Assembly: GCA_023374045.1 (NCBI GenBank)
Contig: CM041777.1
Location: 479,175,594-479,239,593, forward strand
DNA from: Limonium bicolor
Lineage: Eukaryota; Streptophyta; Magnoliopsida; Caryophyllales; Plumbaginaceae
Length of the DNA: 64,000 nucleotides
Direction: 5' to 3'
Part shown: positions 8,281-20,217 of the stretch, piece after piece
Layout of the letters: every line of letters begins with the position of its first letter
Position numbering within the stretch: the stretch's first letter is position 1
Made by a program: the position numbers and the translations under genes
The notes under the pieces: generated by a model
The model's input: the letters and a program-made list of their open reading frames with translations, nothing else
The model's database searches: none
What the model was told of the DNA's origin: nothing

Positions 8281-9397
8281 ACGAATGCTGGTACACCCTC
8301 TCATGGCCCCCAAGCTAACGGGGCTACGACGACTAATTGTCGATAGCATGGAAATTGATTACATACACAAGCATAATATGAAGTGCAATAACAATAACCA
8401 CAGATGAACATATATAGTTCACAAACAATGAACGACTCAAGCGTTCCCTTATCAAGTGGGTTAGTAACCCCCTCCTTAGTCCTCATTCCCTTAATCTCAG
8501 TTCCTTACCTTACCTTAATCTTAATCTTAATCTTAATCTCAGTATACAAACCTTTCCTGGAAGGGATTGGTTGTAGCTTAATTCGAACCTGGGATTTAGG
8601 TGATCCCACCGCACCATCTTAATGCCACCTACTCTGGACGGGAGTCCAGCGTAGCTGAGCCGGCAACCGGCCCTAGGCTACAAGTCCGAAGACAAGTCCT
8701 TAAGCGGAGGGCGGATCTGATTCAGATACCGTCCCCCTTTTTCCTTAGCATGCATGACCGGAGATCGGTCCCGGGTTTCCTCACTCAAGTTCCAGTTAGT
8801 AGACATCTTAATCACCATGTGCTAGCTAAGCCCTAACGGGCATTAACCAACGACCACCCAACTTAACCCTTATTCTTAACTCAGGAAGTACTAAACTTGG
8901 TTAGTAACCATCTCAAGTCTCGCGGGTTAGTGTAAATATAACACAATCACAGCGAGAACAAAATAACCGGTTGCATGCTTTATCTTGTTTTAGTCATAGC
9001 AATTAAACAGATAGCACACAAGCCGAGGGACACCTCGTTAGCAAGCAGGTCACAAGAAGGATTGTACCGTTCACCGTCGACGATCGTTTGGTTTATCTCC
9101 TTCCAAGTCCCAATTCACAAAGCCTAGAACATTGATTCAGTTTTAGGTTATTATCAATCCAACTCAATAGAATTACTTAACTTCCTAGATCAACTTTTAC
9201 CCATTGTTTTTCACTAAGCCTTATGGTTTTTAACTTGACTCCTAAGTGCATCATTTCCTCATTATTTATTACACTTACTCTCCCACTTAATGACCATCAC
9301 ACCCACCCAAACAAGTCCTTAATAATCTCATAACATCCATACTTAATTATCCCCATCATTTCCTAACCTTAAACAAGGTTTTTGGTCCGTACAGTGG

Positions 9398-9640
9398 CCT
9401 GTCCGAACTTGTGTCCGGACTTCCCAAGTTCGGACACAAGTCGAGACTCAAAGCTAAAAACACGCATGTCCGAACATGTGTCCGACTTCGGAAGTTCGGA
9501 CATGGGTCGAGGAAAACTCAAAGTAGAAACAGGTACGTCCGAACTTGTGTCCGGACTTCCCAAGGTCAGACACAAGTCGAGACTCTAAAAATTTCACGCA
9601 ACAGGGCCTGTCCGAACGTCCATGTCCGGACGGATGTTCG
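9398..9640. repeat. Hairpin array in element A LTR
   Basis: Four successive imperfect inverted repeats built from GTCCGAACTTGTGTC / GACACAAGTTCGGAC-like arms, each separated by a few tens of bases. The sequence differs from the arrays in B and C, but position and design are the same. Confidence 0.8.
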
Positions 9641-9998
9641 GACAAGGCAAAACACTCATTTTCTAAGCCTTCAAACACTTAGCCAATTTTCACCAAACTT
9701 CTCCTAAACCTTCATAATGTCTTCTAACTTCATTTGTCACATTTACACCCTCATACAACATCCCACAAAACTCATTTTCCATCTCCTTAAACACTTACTC
9801 ACTTCATACCAAAATTCCAACACTTATGATATTTTCTCCTTGGTTTTCTAAGTGGTGTTTCATACCTATGACAGCCACTATGCCAATAATGTTCCCTCAC
9901 TACTACAACATCATCTCCCAAGCATCTTTTCTTGCACTTTCCAAGGTTTTCCTTAAATTCTAAACCCTAGTTTCTTTTATCAACATTTACCTAAGTCC

Positions 9999-10003
9999 TA
10001 AAT
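9999..10003. repeat. Target-site duplication of element B (left)
   Basis: TAAAT, repeated at 24682-24686 on the other side of B. Five bases is the usual TSD length for Ty3/gypsy elements. Confidence 0.93.
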
Positions 10004-11753
10004 TGTAACACCCCTACTATTAATTCAGTCATTACCGTCCAATCTCCTCGTGCTTCCCGAGTCACGCAGCGGATACATACTTACATACGGGTGATACAAT
10101 GCCGTTAGTCACCCACGTGACTAACAAGGCTACTACTGCTACATACAGCATCGGTCTGATGGACCGGAATATCCGAGTACTACTTAATACAATACATACT
10201 CTCATTACATACTGGATACTACGATACTCCATTCGATACATTACTCCATTCAATACAATACTCCACAATTCCGTACAAGATAATACACTACGCATACCGA
10301 GTTTACTAGGTTCCAAATCAATACAATACTTCTCCCAAATTCATACATATTCACTAGGAGTCAATCTACTACCCATTCCTCGCAAACTAGATACTTCTAA
10401 TTACAAGGCGCGTCGCCGGTCTCTTACCTTGACCGTATTCGCTCCGGGTACCTGCACACTAAAAATGTTCCCCCGAGGGGGTTAGCTTACGCTGAATATG
10501 ATAACCGCATACCCCGCGTACTAGCGAGGGTACGCCGACCATTTGGTCGAATACATGCAATTCATTTTGCACTACATACATTCATACATACATACATACA
10601 TGCTTTCATTCATGATACTACAATACTACACAAGGATACATACGTACGCACAGTACACTACATGCTTGGAAGACAATACAAGTCAACCAATACTTACTTA
10701 CCATCTTTCAGGATACACATACACAATACATACTCATTACGTGCCCAATACACAATACGGAGATACAATTCTCCAATACATACAAAGGTCCAGTTAGCTT
10801 CATTACACACCCAGGTTAATCGGGTGTTCGATACTACTTTACTTCCGGTCAATGACTTACAATAGTCAAGACCAATACACATACAATACTTACTTCTTAC
10901 ATACTTTACTTCCTGTTAAGTCGGTTATGACCTCCGGGCAGGGATTACTACATCCCACCACCGGGCTTTAGGGTGGCCCACTAATCCAGGATGCTACCCA
11001 TTTAAGGGAATTGGTCCAAGGAAAAGATTATAGCCAGGATTCGGATCCAACCTCTTGTGTTTCCTTATCCTCACGCGTGGCCGAAACTATATCGGACTTC
11101 TACTCATTCCAGTTACTCATTACCCAAGTTAGGAGTTAGAATGTTAGGAATTAGTAGAAGTCAATACTTCATTTCCATTCATACATACAATACTCAAGTA
11201 CGCAATACTCACACATACTTCTCAATTCCATTCATTCATTTCATGAATTATACAAACTAATTGTTCAAGAAACACAACAAGAACAAATAGTTCAAACACA
11301 GTTAAGTGCAATATAAATCCGATTCGTGCATTTATCTTATTGGTGATCACATAAGCACACAAATCGGGGTAACCAGGTTAGGATACAGAGCATGAAGAAA
11401 TCATACCGTTTACCGTTGTATCCGCACTACCGGCTCCTTCGAGGATCAACTACTGGATTCCTATACATACATGAAGTAGTACGATCAATGATCTATTATT
11501 GATCCACTTACTCCTTCATTGATATTTTCAATGTATTCTTACTACTTCATTATTTTCTTACTTGGTTATAAAACCATTCTTTCCTTTACTACTTCATAAC
11601 TTACTTCCTTACACATTTACTTACTTCCTTACCATTATTACTTCATTAATGGTGTATTACTACTTTATATGCATACCGTGTATAGGCATATACCTATACA
11701 TACATATGCTTACTATAGTCATATTATAAAAAATTTTTTTTTGTAAGTGTTTG

Positions 11754-12096
11754 GGCCGTCCGACCCACCGTCCGACCCAACCCTGGGTCGGACCATTCCA
11801 GTAAGGTTCGTTCCCAGAAAATTACCCTGTCCGACCCAGCACTATTCCGTCCGACCCATACTCTCTGGGTCGGACCATTCCAGAAGGTTTTGGTCCTGTC
11901 GTCCAAGCTCCGTCCGACCCACGTCCGACTCACCGTCTGGGTCGGACGAAGTCAGAAACTTCGACATTGTAAAAATTTGCATGTCCGACCCATGTCCGAC
12001 TCACGGCTCTGGGTCGGACCATTCCAGAAAGTTTAGTTTTCGTTTCTTAAGCCCCGTCCGACCCACGTCCGACTCACCGTCTGGGTCGGACGAAGT
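11754..12096. repeat. Hairpin array 1 in element B LTR (CCGACCCA type)
   Basis: Repeated GTCCGACCCA ... TGGGTCGGAC inverted pairs, five or so, with conserved spacer words such as CCATTCCAG and GAAGTCAGAA. The same array is at about 21973-22316 in the other LTR. Confidence 0.85.
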
Positions 12097-12419
12097 CAGA
12101 ACCTTGCTACAGATTTTATTTTTCTTTCCCAACTTCACCCATTGTTTCCCCCAATCTTCTTACATGTAATCTCACATGTTTAACCACTACCTAGGCCCTT
12201 CAAATTGCCTTAGTTCATCCACCTTACATACTTACTAATCCTTACTTGTACAATTTCATTCCCATTCTTTACTTACTTCTCATTCTCATTCTAGCTTGTT
12301 TATACTCCTAATGACTCTTACTTATGATTACTTAAGTCTTAAGCAACTTATACAACCATCCCCAAACAAAGCCTTAACTTACAGCCCACTTAGAATTCCT
12401 CTCGGGTGAAATTTGGTGT

Positions 12420-12676
12420 TGGTCCGGGACCTTGTACACAAGGTAGTCCCGGACCATGATAGATCAGAACTCTCGACTTGTTTTTTTTATGGTCCGGGAC
12501 CTTGTACATGGGGTAAGTCCCGGACCAAGCGTTTTGGGGAAACTCTCGGGTCGATTTCTGCTAGTGGTCCGGGACCTTATACCAGGGGTAAGTCCCGGAC
12601 CCATATTGATTTGCAACTCACGGGTGGTTTTAGATGATCGGTCCGGGACTTAACACAAGGCCTAAGTCCCGGACCA
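12420..12676. repeat. Hairpin array 2 in element B LTR (GGTCCGGGAC type)
   Basis: Four successive stem-loops GGTCCGGGAC ... GTCCCGGACC with 13-16-base loops and ACTCTCGGG-like spacers. The counterpart in the right LTR is at about 22639-22896. A related four-hairpin array occurs in element C. Confidence 0.9.
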
Positions 12677-14458
12677 GTAGTGGTCTGTTACGAATTTCGT
12701 TTTTCTTCTTGCTCTGTTTCGTTCTCATCTTCTTCTAATCACTTCCTAATGGTTTCTAATCTTAATGTTACATGTTTGACTACTTATCCAAGCATCCAAC
12801 TCACCTAGATCCCTCACCAAAATCAATTCCCTCAACCTACTGCTATCTCACCATTTCCACTGTTTTCATTCTTTTCTTCCTTTCTGTTGTAGAGTTCGAG
12901 CTGCTGCTCCTTCTGTTTCTTTCTTTTCTTTCTTTCACAAATGTTACCAGCTCCTAAGCAAGACAGTTTCCTCTCTAAATTTTGACATGGTGACCCTTAA
13001 ACTTAAGGTTTTCACCACGTTAGTTTGTTCACTCATCAAAGATTACAACCTGTCCAACTATACATATATGCATCAGACGGTTTATATATATACATGTGCT
13101 TCAGTTCACCGTTCACACAGCAGCAGCTTACGTATTTTTGTTTGACAGATTCCAACTCAACAATTTACTAATGTTAGTTAACTGCTCATTTCATTGCTAC
13201 GGTCATAATGGTTTTACATTTACTAAGACATTACACTTGCTCCCACACACTCACGCATTATACACAGAACTGAACAGAGGTAATTTACCTCGTTCTTGTT
13301 TTCCTTTTCTTTTCTCTGCTTCTCGGTTTGCTTGCTCTTCTTTGCTTCTTTGTTTGTTTTCTTGTTTTACTCAGACCAAACTTGGCTCCAGATAGTTGGG
13401 CAGTAGTAATGCCAAACCGGCTAGAGAAATGGAAATGGAAGTTCACGTGGGTTTGGTTTTTGCATCAGAGAATGAAACAAATGTAAACAAAGAAAGGTTT
13501 AGCTCTTTGCTTTACCTTAGAACTTATATGGGAAGAAATGAAGCTTCAACCGGTGCTGTCCAAGCTTCAGCCGTTAACACCCACAAAAATGAAATTGCTT
13601 GTTTTGCGTTTTTGGAAGGTGGAGATTACTCTCCTTAATGAGGAGATTCCAACGGTGTTATTTTTGTGAGATTTGGTGGTGGTTCGGTCTCTCAAAAATG
13701 GAGGAGAAGGTGCTGTGTTTCTTGGTGTTTCAAATCGCCATGGCGGCTGCTTGGAGGAGAAGAGAATTCAGAGAGTATGGGCTAGGTCTGTACGTGAGAG
13801 GAGAAATGAGAGGGCAGGAGAGAGATTATGTGAGGTAGTAAATGTAGTTACTTTTTGATTTCTATTTGTTTTGTCCTTTTGCTCATAAGAAGGGAATTAA
13901 AGGGGTGTGAATGGGGCTCAAAATCGGACACACTCACACAGCCCATGTGGGTTGTAAAATTTTATTTACAATATTGGACACACTAGTTTGAGTTATTTGT
14001 GCTTTTACCCCACAGTTACCCGTTTTTTTCGGAATTTCCTCGTCTAAATAATTTTATTGGCTCTAGACATTCATTAATATTTATTAATGGCTATTCAATT
14101 ATTTATACTTATTACGGGTCTATTTAACCCGTTTAAAGTCGCGTTTTCCCGGTTACCTCGAAAACGCGCTTTAATGTTCATTAGTGTTTTTAATCCATTT
14201 TGAGGATCCGTTTTCTTCGGGATTTGTTCCCTCATATCTATTTAGACTTAATTAAGCCTTTAGAGTCCTTACAATACGCTAACCGAGGTCTCATACCTCC
14301 TATGGTTACTTAACGCTTATTTAGCGTTTTTCGCTTTTTAAGCGTTTATTTATTTCTTTTGGATTTATTTTTCCTTACCAACATTACTCTAGAATTATTA
14401 GGCTCTTAAATACGGATTAGAATTATCTTAATCACTATATTTAAGTTTGGGTATTTCA

Positions 14459-14475
14459 ATCTACCCCCCTTAAGA
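14459..14475 (-). other. Element B polypurine tract
   Basis: Minus-strand TTCTTAAGGGGGGTAGAT abutting the LTR start TGAAATACCC. The core is identical to that of A and C. Confidence 0.88.
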
Positions 14476-15830
14476 ACTTTGTCCTCAAAGTTGCTCAAGG
14501 TTATAGGATTATAATACTTGCTCATTCTTACTTGTCTATGCCAAAGGTCGTACATTCTTCCTCCTTACAATTTCTGAATTCATTACTTCAGGTTTCCACA
14601 TTCCTTACGATACAAGTATACCATACTTACTTCCATCCGCATCACGTCCCACCATCTAGTTCCACATTACAAGATTTATACATACATACAATGCAAGGCT
14701 ATTCCCAAAGCAATGCAATACACATTCCAATCCCGTAGGCGCTCAGGTCATCTAGACACGGGACTCCTCTATGTCCCGCCGCCCTTGGAATAATACCACA
14801 TACTACCTTACTATCTTCCTCGGTACTCACTTCTAACACATCCTCATTCTCCATACTAAAGGAAATTCTTTCACTACTCCCAATTAAAACTTTTCTAAAC
14901 ACACAACTTCAAATTCCAATTTATATTCGTTACTTCTATCCTATGTGATTCTTGTGACCACTTAAGGGGAGCTTCAAGAATCGTTCAACCCTGATGTGAT
15001 CAGCATCGGTGTTGCACTATCTTTCCACCCCAATTTGTGTTCGGTTTCCCTCGATCTGATCAGGATCAAGTTCAACTTCCCACATCAGTTTCAAACAAAC
15101 AGATAGTTGATTATTTCAATTTTCTATCCTTTTACTCTGCCTAGTCGTGATTACAATTTCACACATCTCCAAAGGATGGAATTCAGTCCATCAATCATCC
15201 TCACTCTACTTCCCAATACTTGCTTCAATATTCAATACCTACATACTCATTTCATCGTTTGTTACTACTTCCATTCACTACTCTCCTTCATCTCAAATAT
15301 TCTAGCTAAGGACTACAGTACTTAGGAAATTTGGTTGTCCTCGATTTACTTCCAATAACATACTTACGAATACACTACTCATGGTTACAATCCTCTACTA
15401 CTCATAGTCAATCCGTACTACTTCTTTAAGAATACAATACTTGTGGAGCTCCGTCCACTACTCATTCTCAATTGTCTCAAGACAATCACCTAGGGAACTC
15501 AATTTCCTCTAGGTTATACATCGGTTTTATACCGACTCATGCATCGTAATACCATGTCTAACTTCAGATAGACACACACTACAAGAATTATCATTTCCCC
15601 AAGAGTTACTCTACTCTTCTTTACTAATACTTTTCCACTGGGGTTACAAGATGGTATATTCATCCTATGGTATTCGCATCTCTCGTGCCTAATTACCACA
15701 GTTACAATATGAATGAATACGTATGTTTATTTAACATAAGTGCCAATCATTAAATCAATTCTCATTTGTGCTATGCACATTATAGTTTCATGTGTTTTAT
15801 TTATAAAACTTGTATTAAGCGGTTTTCGCT

Positions 15831-15865
15831 CTACCCCCCTTATAAGGGATTACGCCCACGTAATC
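15831..15865 (-). other. Second PPT-like tract and hairpin in element B
   Basis: Minus strand GATTACG-loop-CGTAATC (15848-15865), then CCCTTATAAGGGGGGTAGAGC. Stem bases differ from A in both arms in a pair-preserving way. Confidence 0.7.
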
Positions 15866-18800
15866 TACCATATGTTACTATTAAACATTGGTTACTCGAT
15901 TTGGGCAATTTGAAGCGTTTAGCTTCATTATGATATACTATACAATGTGCTCTGGTCAAGGGTCTTAACCATACCAATGGTTTAGTCTTTGCACCGAGGA
16001 TTCGTACATGAGTTTATTTAACTCCTAATTAATTCAATTCTAGCATATTAGGCTTCAAGGCATTAATAGCCATTCTTCCGTACTTACTATGTGTATTACA
16101 TTTCTTAGTTAGGGCCCACTAGCTTCTGCTGCGCGACCCTGATAACTTGGGTTACTCACCCTTCATGTTATCCTTAATGTGCTATACATCACCTTTCTAT
16201 CCCTCTATTGTGGGAATAAGGTTTACTAACAATGTGGTATTCTTTTACCGCTGTTTGAACTCAATGAGTTTTAGATTATAACCAGCTTTCTGGTAATCTA
16301 TTATACATATTATTCGTACTCCCATGATTATTCACTAAGTCCCTCCGACTTGTTGTCGGGCGAGGTTAAGTCACTACCTAGTTGCAGTGCTTCCTCTGTT
16401 GTCACTAGCTTCTGAATAATACCAGTTCTTCTGGTTCAGTACAAGTGTTCTTTGCTTGTATGACCTTGCATTCTCAATGCGTCGGTCCGAGTGACTTTCT
16501 TCAGTCTTCTTTCACCTTTTATTCCAATGGAATTCACATCTGTGATTGTTAGTGTGTTTCGCACTCTTCGTGCTTCTTTGGCCGTAGGCCGCACGGTTGT
16601 TGCTAAGCTTGCTTAATTGGCTTGCCCTGTCTGTTGGTGAAAAGAAGGATTTACTACGGTTTACATTCTCCATATCCCTAGCCCTCCCATTAGATCATTA
16701 GCTGCACAAGTGCAATACAAAAACACTCAGTCATACAGAGTGCAGAGGCGTAAACGCTTGACAGTAAGTCACTTATGTGATAGGAAAGAATATTTCTGTG
16801 TGTCATCTCATACTTATACTCCGTGTTATTGCTTAACTACTCCCTCATAGCGGTCGCTTGTTGCGCACCGTATTCTTACTCATTATACAACATCGTTTTT
16901 ACTGTTTCTGTTACTGTGATAGTTCGTCTCTACTCATTGCCATTGTCGTTGGCACCATTTCCTTATGGTGTAAATACACTAGGAGATTCCCAGTGTTCAT
17001 GTGTATGACGGTTGTCGTAGAATACTGCACGTTATCATCTTCCCATTGTGGAGATGTTCTGTTTCCAATTAGGTTTCATGTGTAGGTTAGCTTACCTCAC
17101 ATTCTATCATCATTTGTGATACAATTTACCTAGTGTCTTGATTGACAATTGATGAAGTGGTTTATCGGGTTACTAGCTCTCTTGAGCGTTGGTCAATCAT
17201 GGTTTTCAATGTGTATTCACATTGGTTGTTTTGACAATTACTGTCTTTCCAGTGCTGAGCACTAATGATAGGCTCTAGCTGTGTAGTTTTTGCTTGTATG
17301 TATACTACCAGGACATCCCATGAAACTTCAAGGGTTTTCTGGTCCCGTTCTCCAATTGGAGGGTATTCTATCGCTGACAAGTGAAGGTTCTTGTTGAGGG
17401 GTTTATCTCCACTCATAGGTTTAATGACAAGGTTTGCCATGTTGGTGTTTACACAACGGTCCACTATATATATGGATGCACATGGAGTATGCTTACTCCT
17501 TTAAGTCGTAATGGTTTGGAATTCTCATTTCCTTACTCCATCACCCCTTGGCAATATCTATTGCGTGGTTTATTGTTATAATAGATGGAGCCTTTTCTAA
17601 GGGTTCATATCATTACCGCATTGGTGGTCTTTGGTTAAAGGGGTACCTTCCCTTGGGTTTCCCGTAGTGTTCAGGTGTGGACTAGGCCAATGTTGGCATT
17701 ATCATGATTCTTATGCCCCTGTGCTACCACTGCTACAGAAGGCATGGCAGTAATTAAGAACTCCGTCAACTGTATACTAGGCTGATGCTCTAGTGACAGT
17801 GACATTGAGTTGGCCATTACTCCAAGCCACTCAGGATGTTGGGTTTGAATTTGTGGTCCAGTTGTTGATTTCTTGTCGTATGAGGCAATATCTCTTGTAG
17901 GTCTTGTTTACAATTTGTGCCGGTTTTGCAACCGTTTAAGTTTATATAACGTATTTGGTTTATAACTTCTGGGCCGTATTGCTGCAAGCTATGCTCTTTG
18001 CAAGCTGCTTATACATGTTTCCACTCCACGTATACCGTCATAGGTTGGAGGTATTACTAGGCTCCATGGTAAGTCGTGACATCACGCTTCCGTTCATAGG
18101 AGACCCCTTAGGCATCCTGGTGTTAATCAGTGCCTCTTAGTAATTTAGGGCATTTCCTGTTAAGTGAAATCCCTTCGGTGTCTTAACCGAGTGTGCGTCC
18201 CAGCTCCGTGCTTTTATTATGCTGCTTCATTGAACTGTTGTTAATCTAGACACTCTTCAAGGACTGCTCCTGGGTGTTGTTGGTTATGCCGTTACATCCG
18301 GCTCATGTTTATGATATGTTGTGCCTACTATACCGCCTTGTGGTATTGTAATTGAGCTATTCCCTTTTTGGGGTTATAATGTCTCCCGTTCTTGGGTAGA
18401 CTGTTTATACATTCCTCTAGTGTTTAAGACTAGGTTAAATATCCTCTTCCATGATGGATTATGTTCTTTGGTAGTTTTATAGTTGTTCTTGGGAATTCTG
18501 TCCCGTCTGTTGGTCGTTGTGGTGTCCACGTTAGGCTCTTGCCTTACCGTGTTTAGGCTGGGTATACTTTCCAGCTGCCATGTATTTACTGATGTCCTGA
18601 GACATATCCAATGTCTACACTTACTAGTTTGTGCTCTTTGCACTTCCTAGTTCTTATTCCTTATCTTCATATGGGTTCTCTGAGTTCCTTTATACTTGAT
18701 CGGCTGAGTTGTCCAGCTGCTCTGGTTTGAACTTACTTATGGTCCGTAGAACGGAGTTGACTACTTCCCGTGTGTCGTACGCTACATGTATACATACGTG

Positions 18801-20200
18801 GGGTACCGTGTTGATACGTTACCACTTACCCGACTACTGGTCAGGCCCACAAGCTCCTTCGGAGTGCGGTCGTCCCACATCCCGTAATTGGGTACACTCG
18901 TAGCGTTCGTCACACGCCTAGGTGAAGTATTCTGTTGCCAACTCCTCTTGTATCATTCTATGATACTCACCGTAATTCTGTTGGTTTGGTTTTAAGATCA
19001 TGGTACGGTGTCAAAAGAAGTTCCTCATGGTATAGCCATGTTCGAAATCTTGACCAAGTCTAGCTTCATGCTGACTGGTATGAGGTTAAAGTAATGGTCA
19101 GGCCGTTGGGCCTTTCCAAGGTTCCATACTCCTAGTTGTTAGGGTGTGTGATCCTGTAGTTGCTTCTAGTAGCCACGGTACATTACTATGTACATGTGGT
19201 GCGTTAGAGTTCCTTTACATATTCCTGCCCTTACTGCACTTGCCGTGGCAAGTGCGCGGTACTGGTGGTTTTTGGGTAATTCTATACCGATCCCATTCAT
19301 AATTGGTAGTCTTGCTTACTCTTCCTTTGATCTTGTTGATCACTTACTTGGGTTAATCACTCTTCTGAGTAACTCCCCAGTGAGTCTGACATAGCTGTCA
19401 TGGATCAGGGTACTTCTCCAATCCTTGGAGCTTCCCCTTGACTTGGTTGTGTTGTTCCTTGTTGCTTATTCCACACTTTGGCTGTGGCTACTGAGCCTGA
19501 TTTGGGTTAGGCACTACAGTTGTAGTTATGTCAGGTTATACCTTGTGAATATTCCTGTAGCTGTCTGAGCTATGTTGGCCAGGTTTGTACCCTTTTTGGC
19601 GTTGTAGTTTTGGAGTCAGTCACTCCAGACTATGTCCTTAGCTAGCTAGCTCACCATTGGTGGTGTTGCTTGGCTATTACTGTTGTCCCGTAGACCTGCG
19701 TCTCGGGTTTCATTACTGCTCCTGTTTCCATTTCGTTGCACAGTTAGTGCTTCTTTTCCTGTTACTGGTTGTTTAGCTAGGTTCTGCGACTGTTAAGCAT
19801 GTCGCCCCATGCTGTTGCAAGTTATAGCCTCCTTGTGGTTGGAGTGTTTATACTACCGCTATTGAGTGCGGCTATTGTTGTTCAACCGGGATCCACTTCC
19901 GGGTCTTCCATTACTTGGAATCTACCATACGTCGGTTCTGGTTTATTGTGTGATTGTTTCACAACTGCCAGATCGGGTTTTCCCCGAGTATGAGAAGGCT
20001 TTTCTTCTCCCTGGCGTCCTTCCCCAAGTTATACAGTGGGGTTTGCGGCGGGCGGGACTGGTATTGTAGGCATCCGGTACTCACTGGTAGTTCCTAACTA
20101 GCATATCTTTAATGCTAACACTCAGCCCTTAGCCCTAAGCTCCTAATTCCTAACTCGGTATTCCTAAACTCGGTATTTCCAGTCATCAGAGCGATACTTC

Positions 20201-20212
20201 GCTCTGATACCA
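20201..20212 (-). other. Element B primer-binding site
   Basis: Minus-strand TGGTATCAGAGC five bases from the 5' LTR, identical to element A. Confidence 0.95.
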
Positions 20213-20217
20213 CTTTT

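Larger units (their letters stand above)
7903..10003 (-). repeat. Element A 5' LTR, proximal part
   Basis: Starts TGTAACACCCC (plus strand) and runs to the insertion point of element B, where TAAAT at 9999-10003 is the target duplicate. The remainder is at 24687-26628, giving a rebuilt LTR of about 4.04 kb. It contains a CAG|GTAAG junction at 8241-8250 and a GTCCGAACTT hairpin array at about 9398-9640. Non-coding. Confidence 0.9.
10004..14458 (-). repeat. Element B 3' LTR (left)
   Basis: 4455 bp from TGTAACACCCC to GGGTATTTCA. It is duplicated at 20218-24681. It carries two hairpin arrays (about 11754-12096 and 12420-12676), a short TACA microsatellite near 10580-10600 and a conserved CAG|GTACC module near 10450. 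No credible coding sequence. Confidence 0.95.
14459..20217 (-). other. Element B non-coding interior
   Basis: 5.76 kb without recognisable protein domains on either strand. It is clearly homologous along its length to the interior of C (41913-47645). It retains a leader and PBS like A's, a second PPT-like tract with a hairpin at 15831-15865, and paired hairpins at 14947-15088. Conservation between B and C without coding capacity suggests the RNA itself is what is kept. Confidence 0.85.

Noticed and set aside
10099..10485. Proteins repeated in both B LTRs (10099-10485 and 20316-20741)
   Set aside because: They are duplicated because the LTRs are duplicated. Composition is Tyr/Thr/Ile-rich from ATAC-type sequence, with no domain, and they lie antisense to the element.
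12420..12676. CRISPR array (regular palindromic repeats)
   Set aside because: Repeats are inverted pairs with similar spacers in a plant LTR, duplicated in both LTRs. There are no cas genes and no repeat-spacer regularity.
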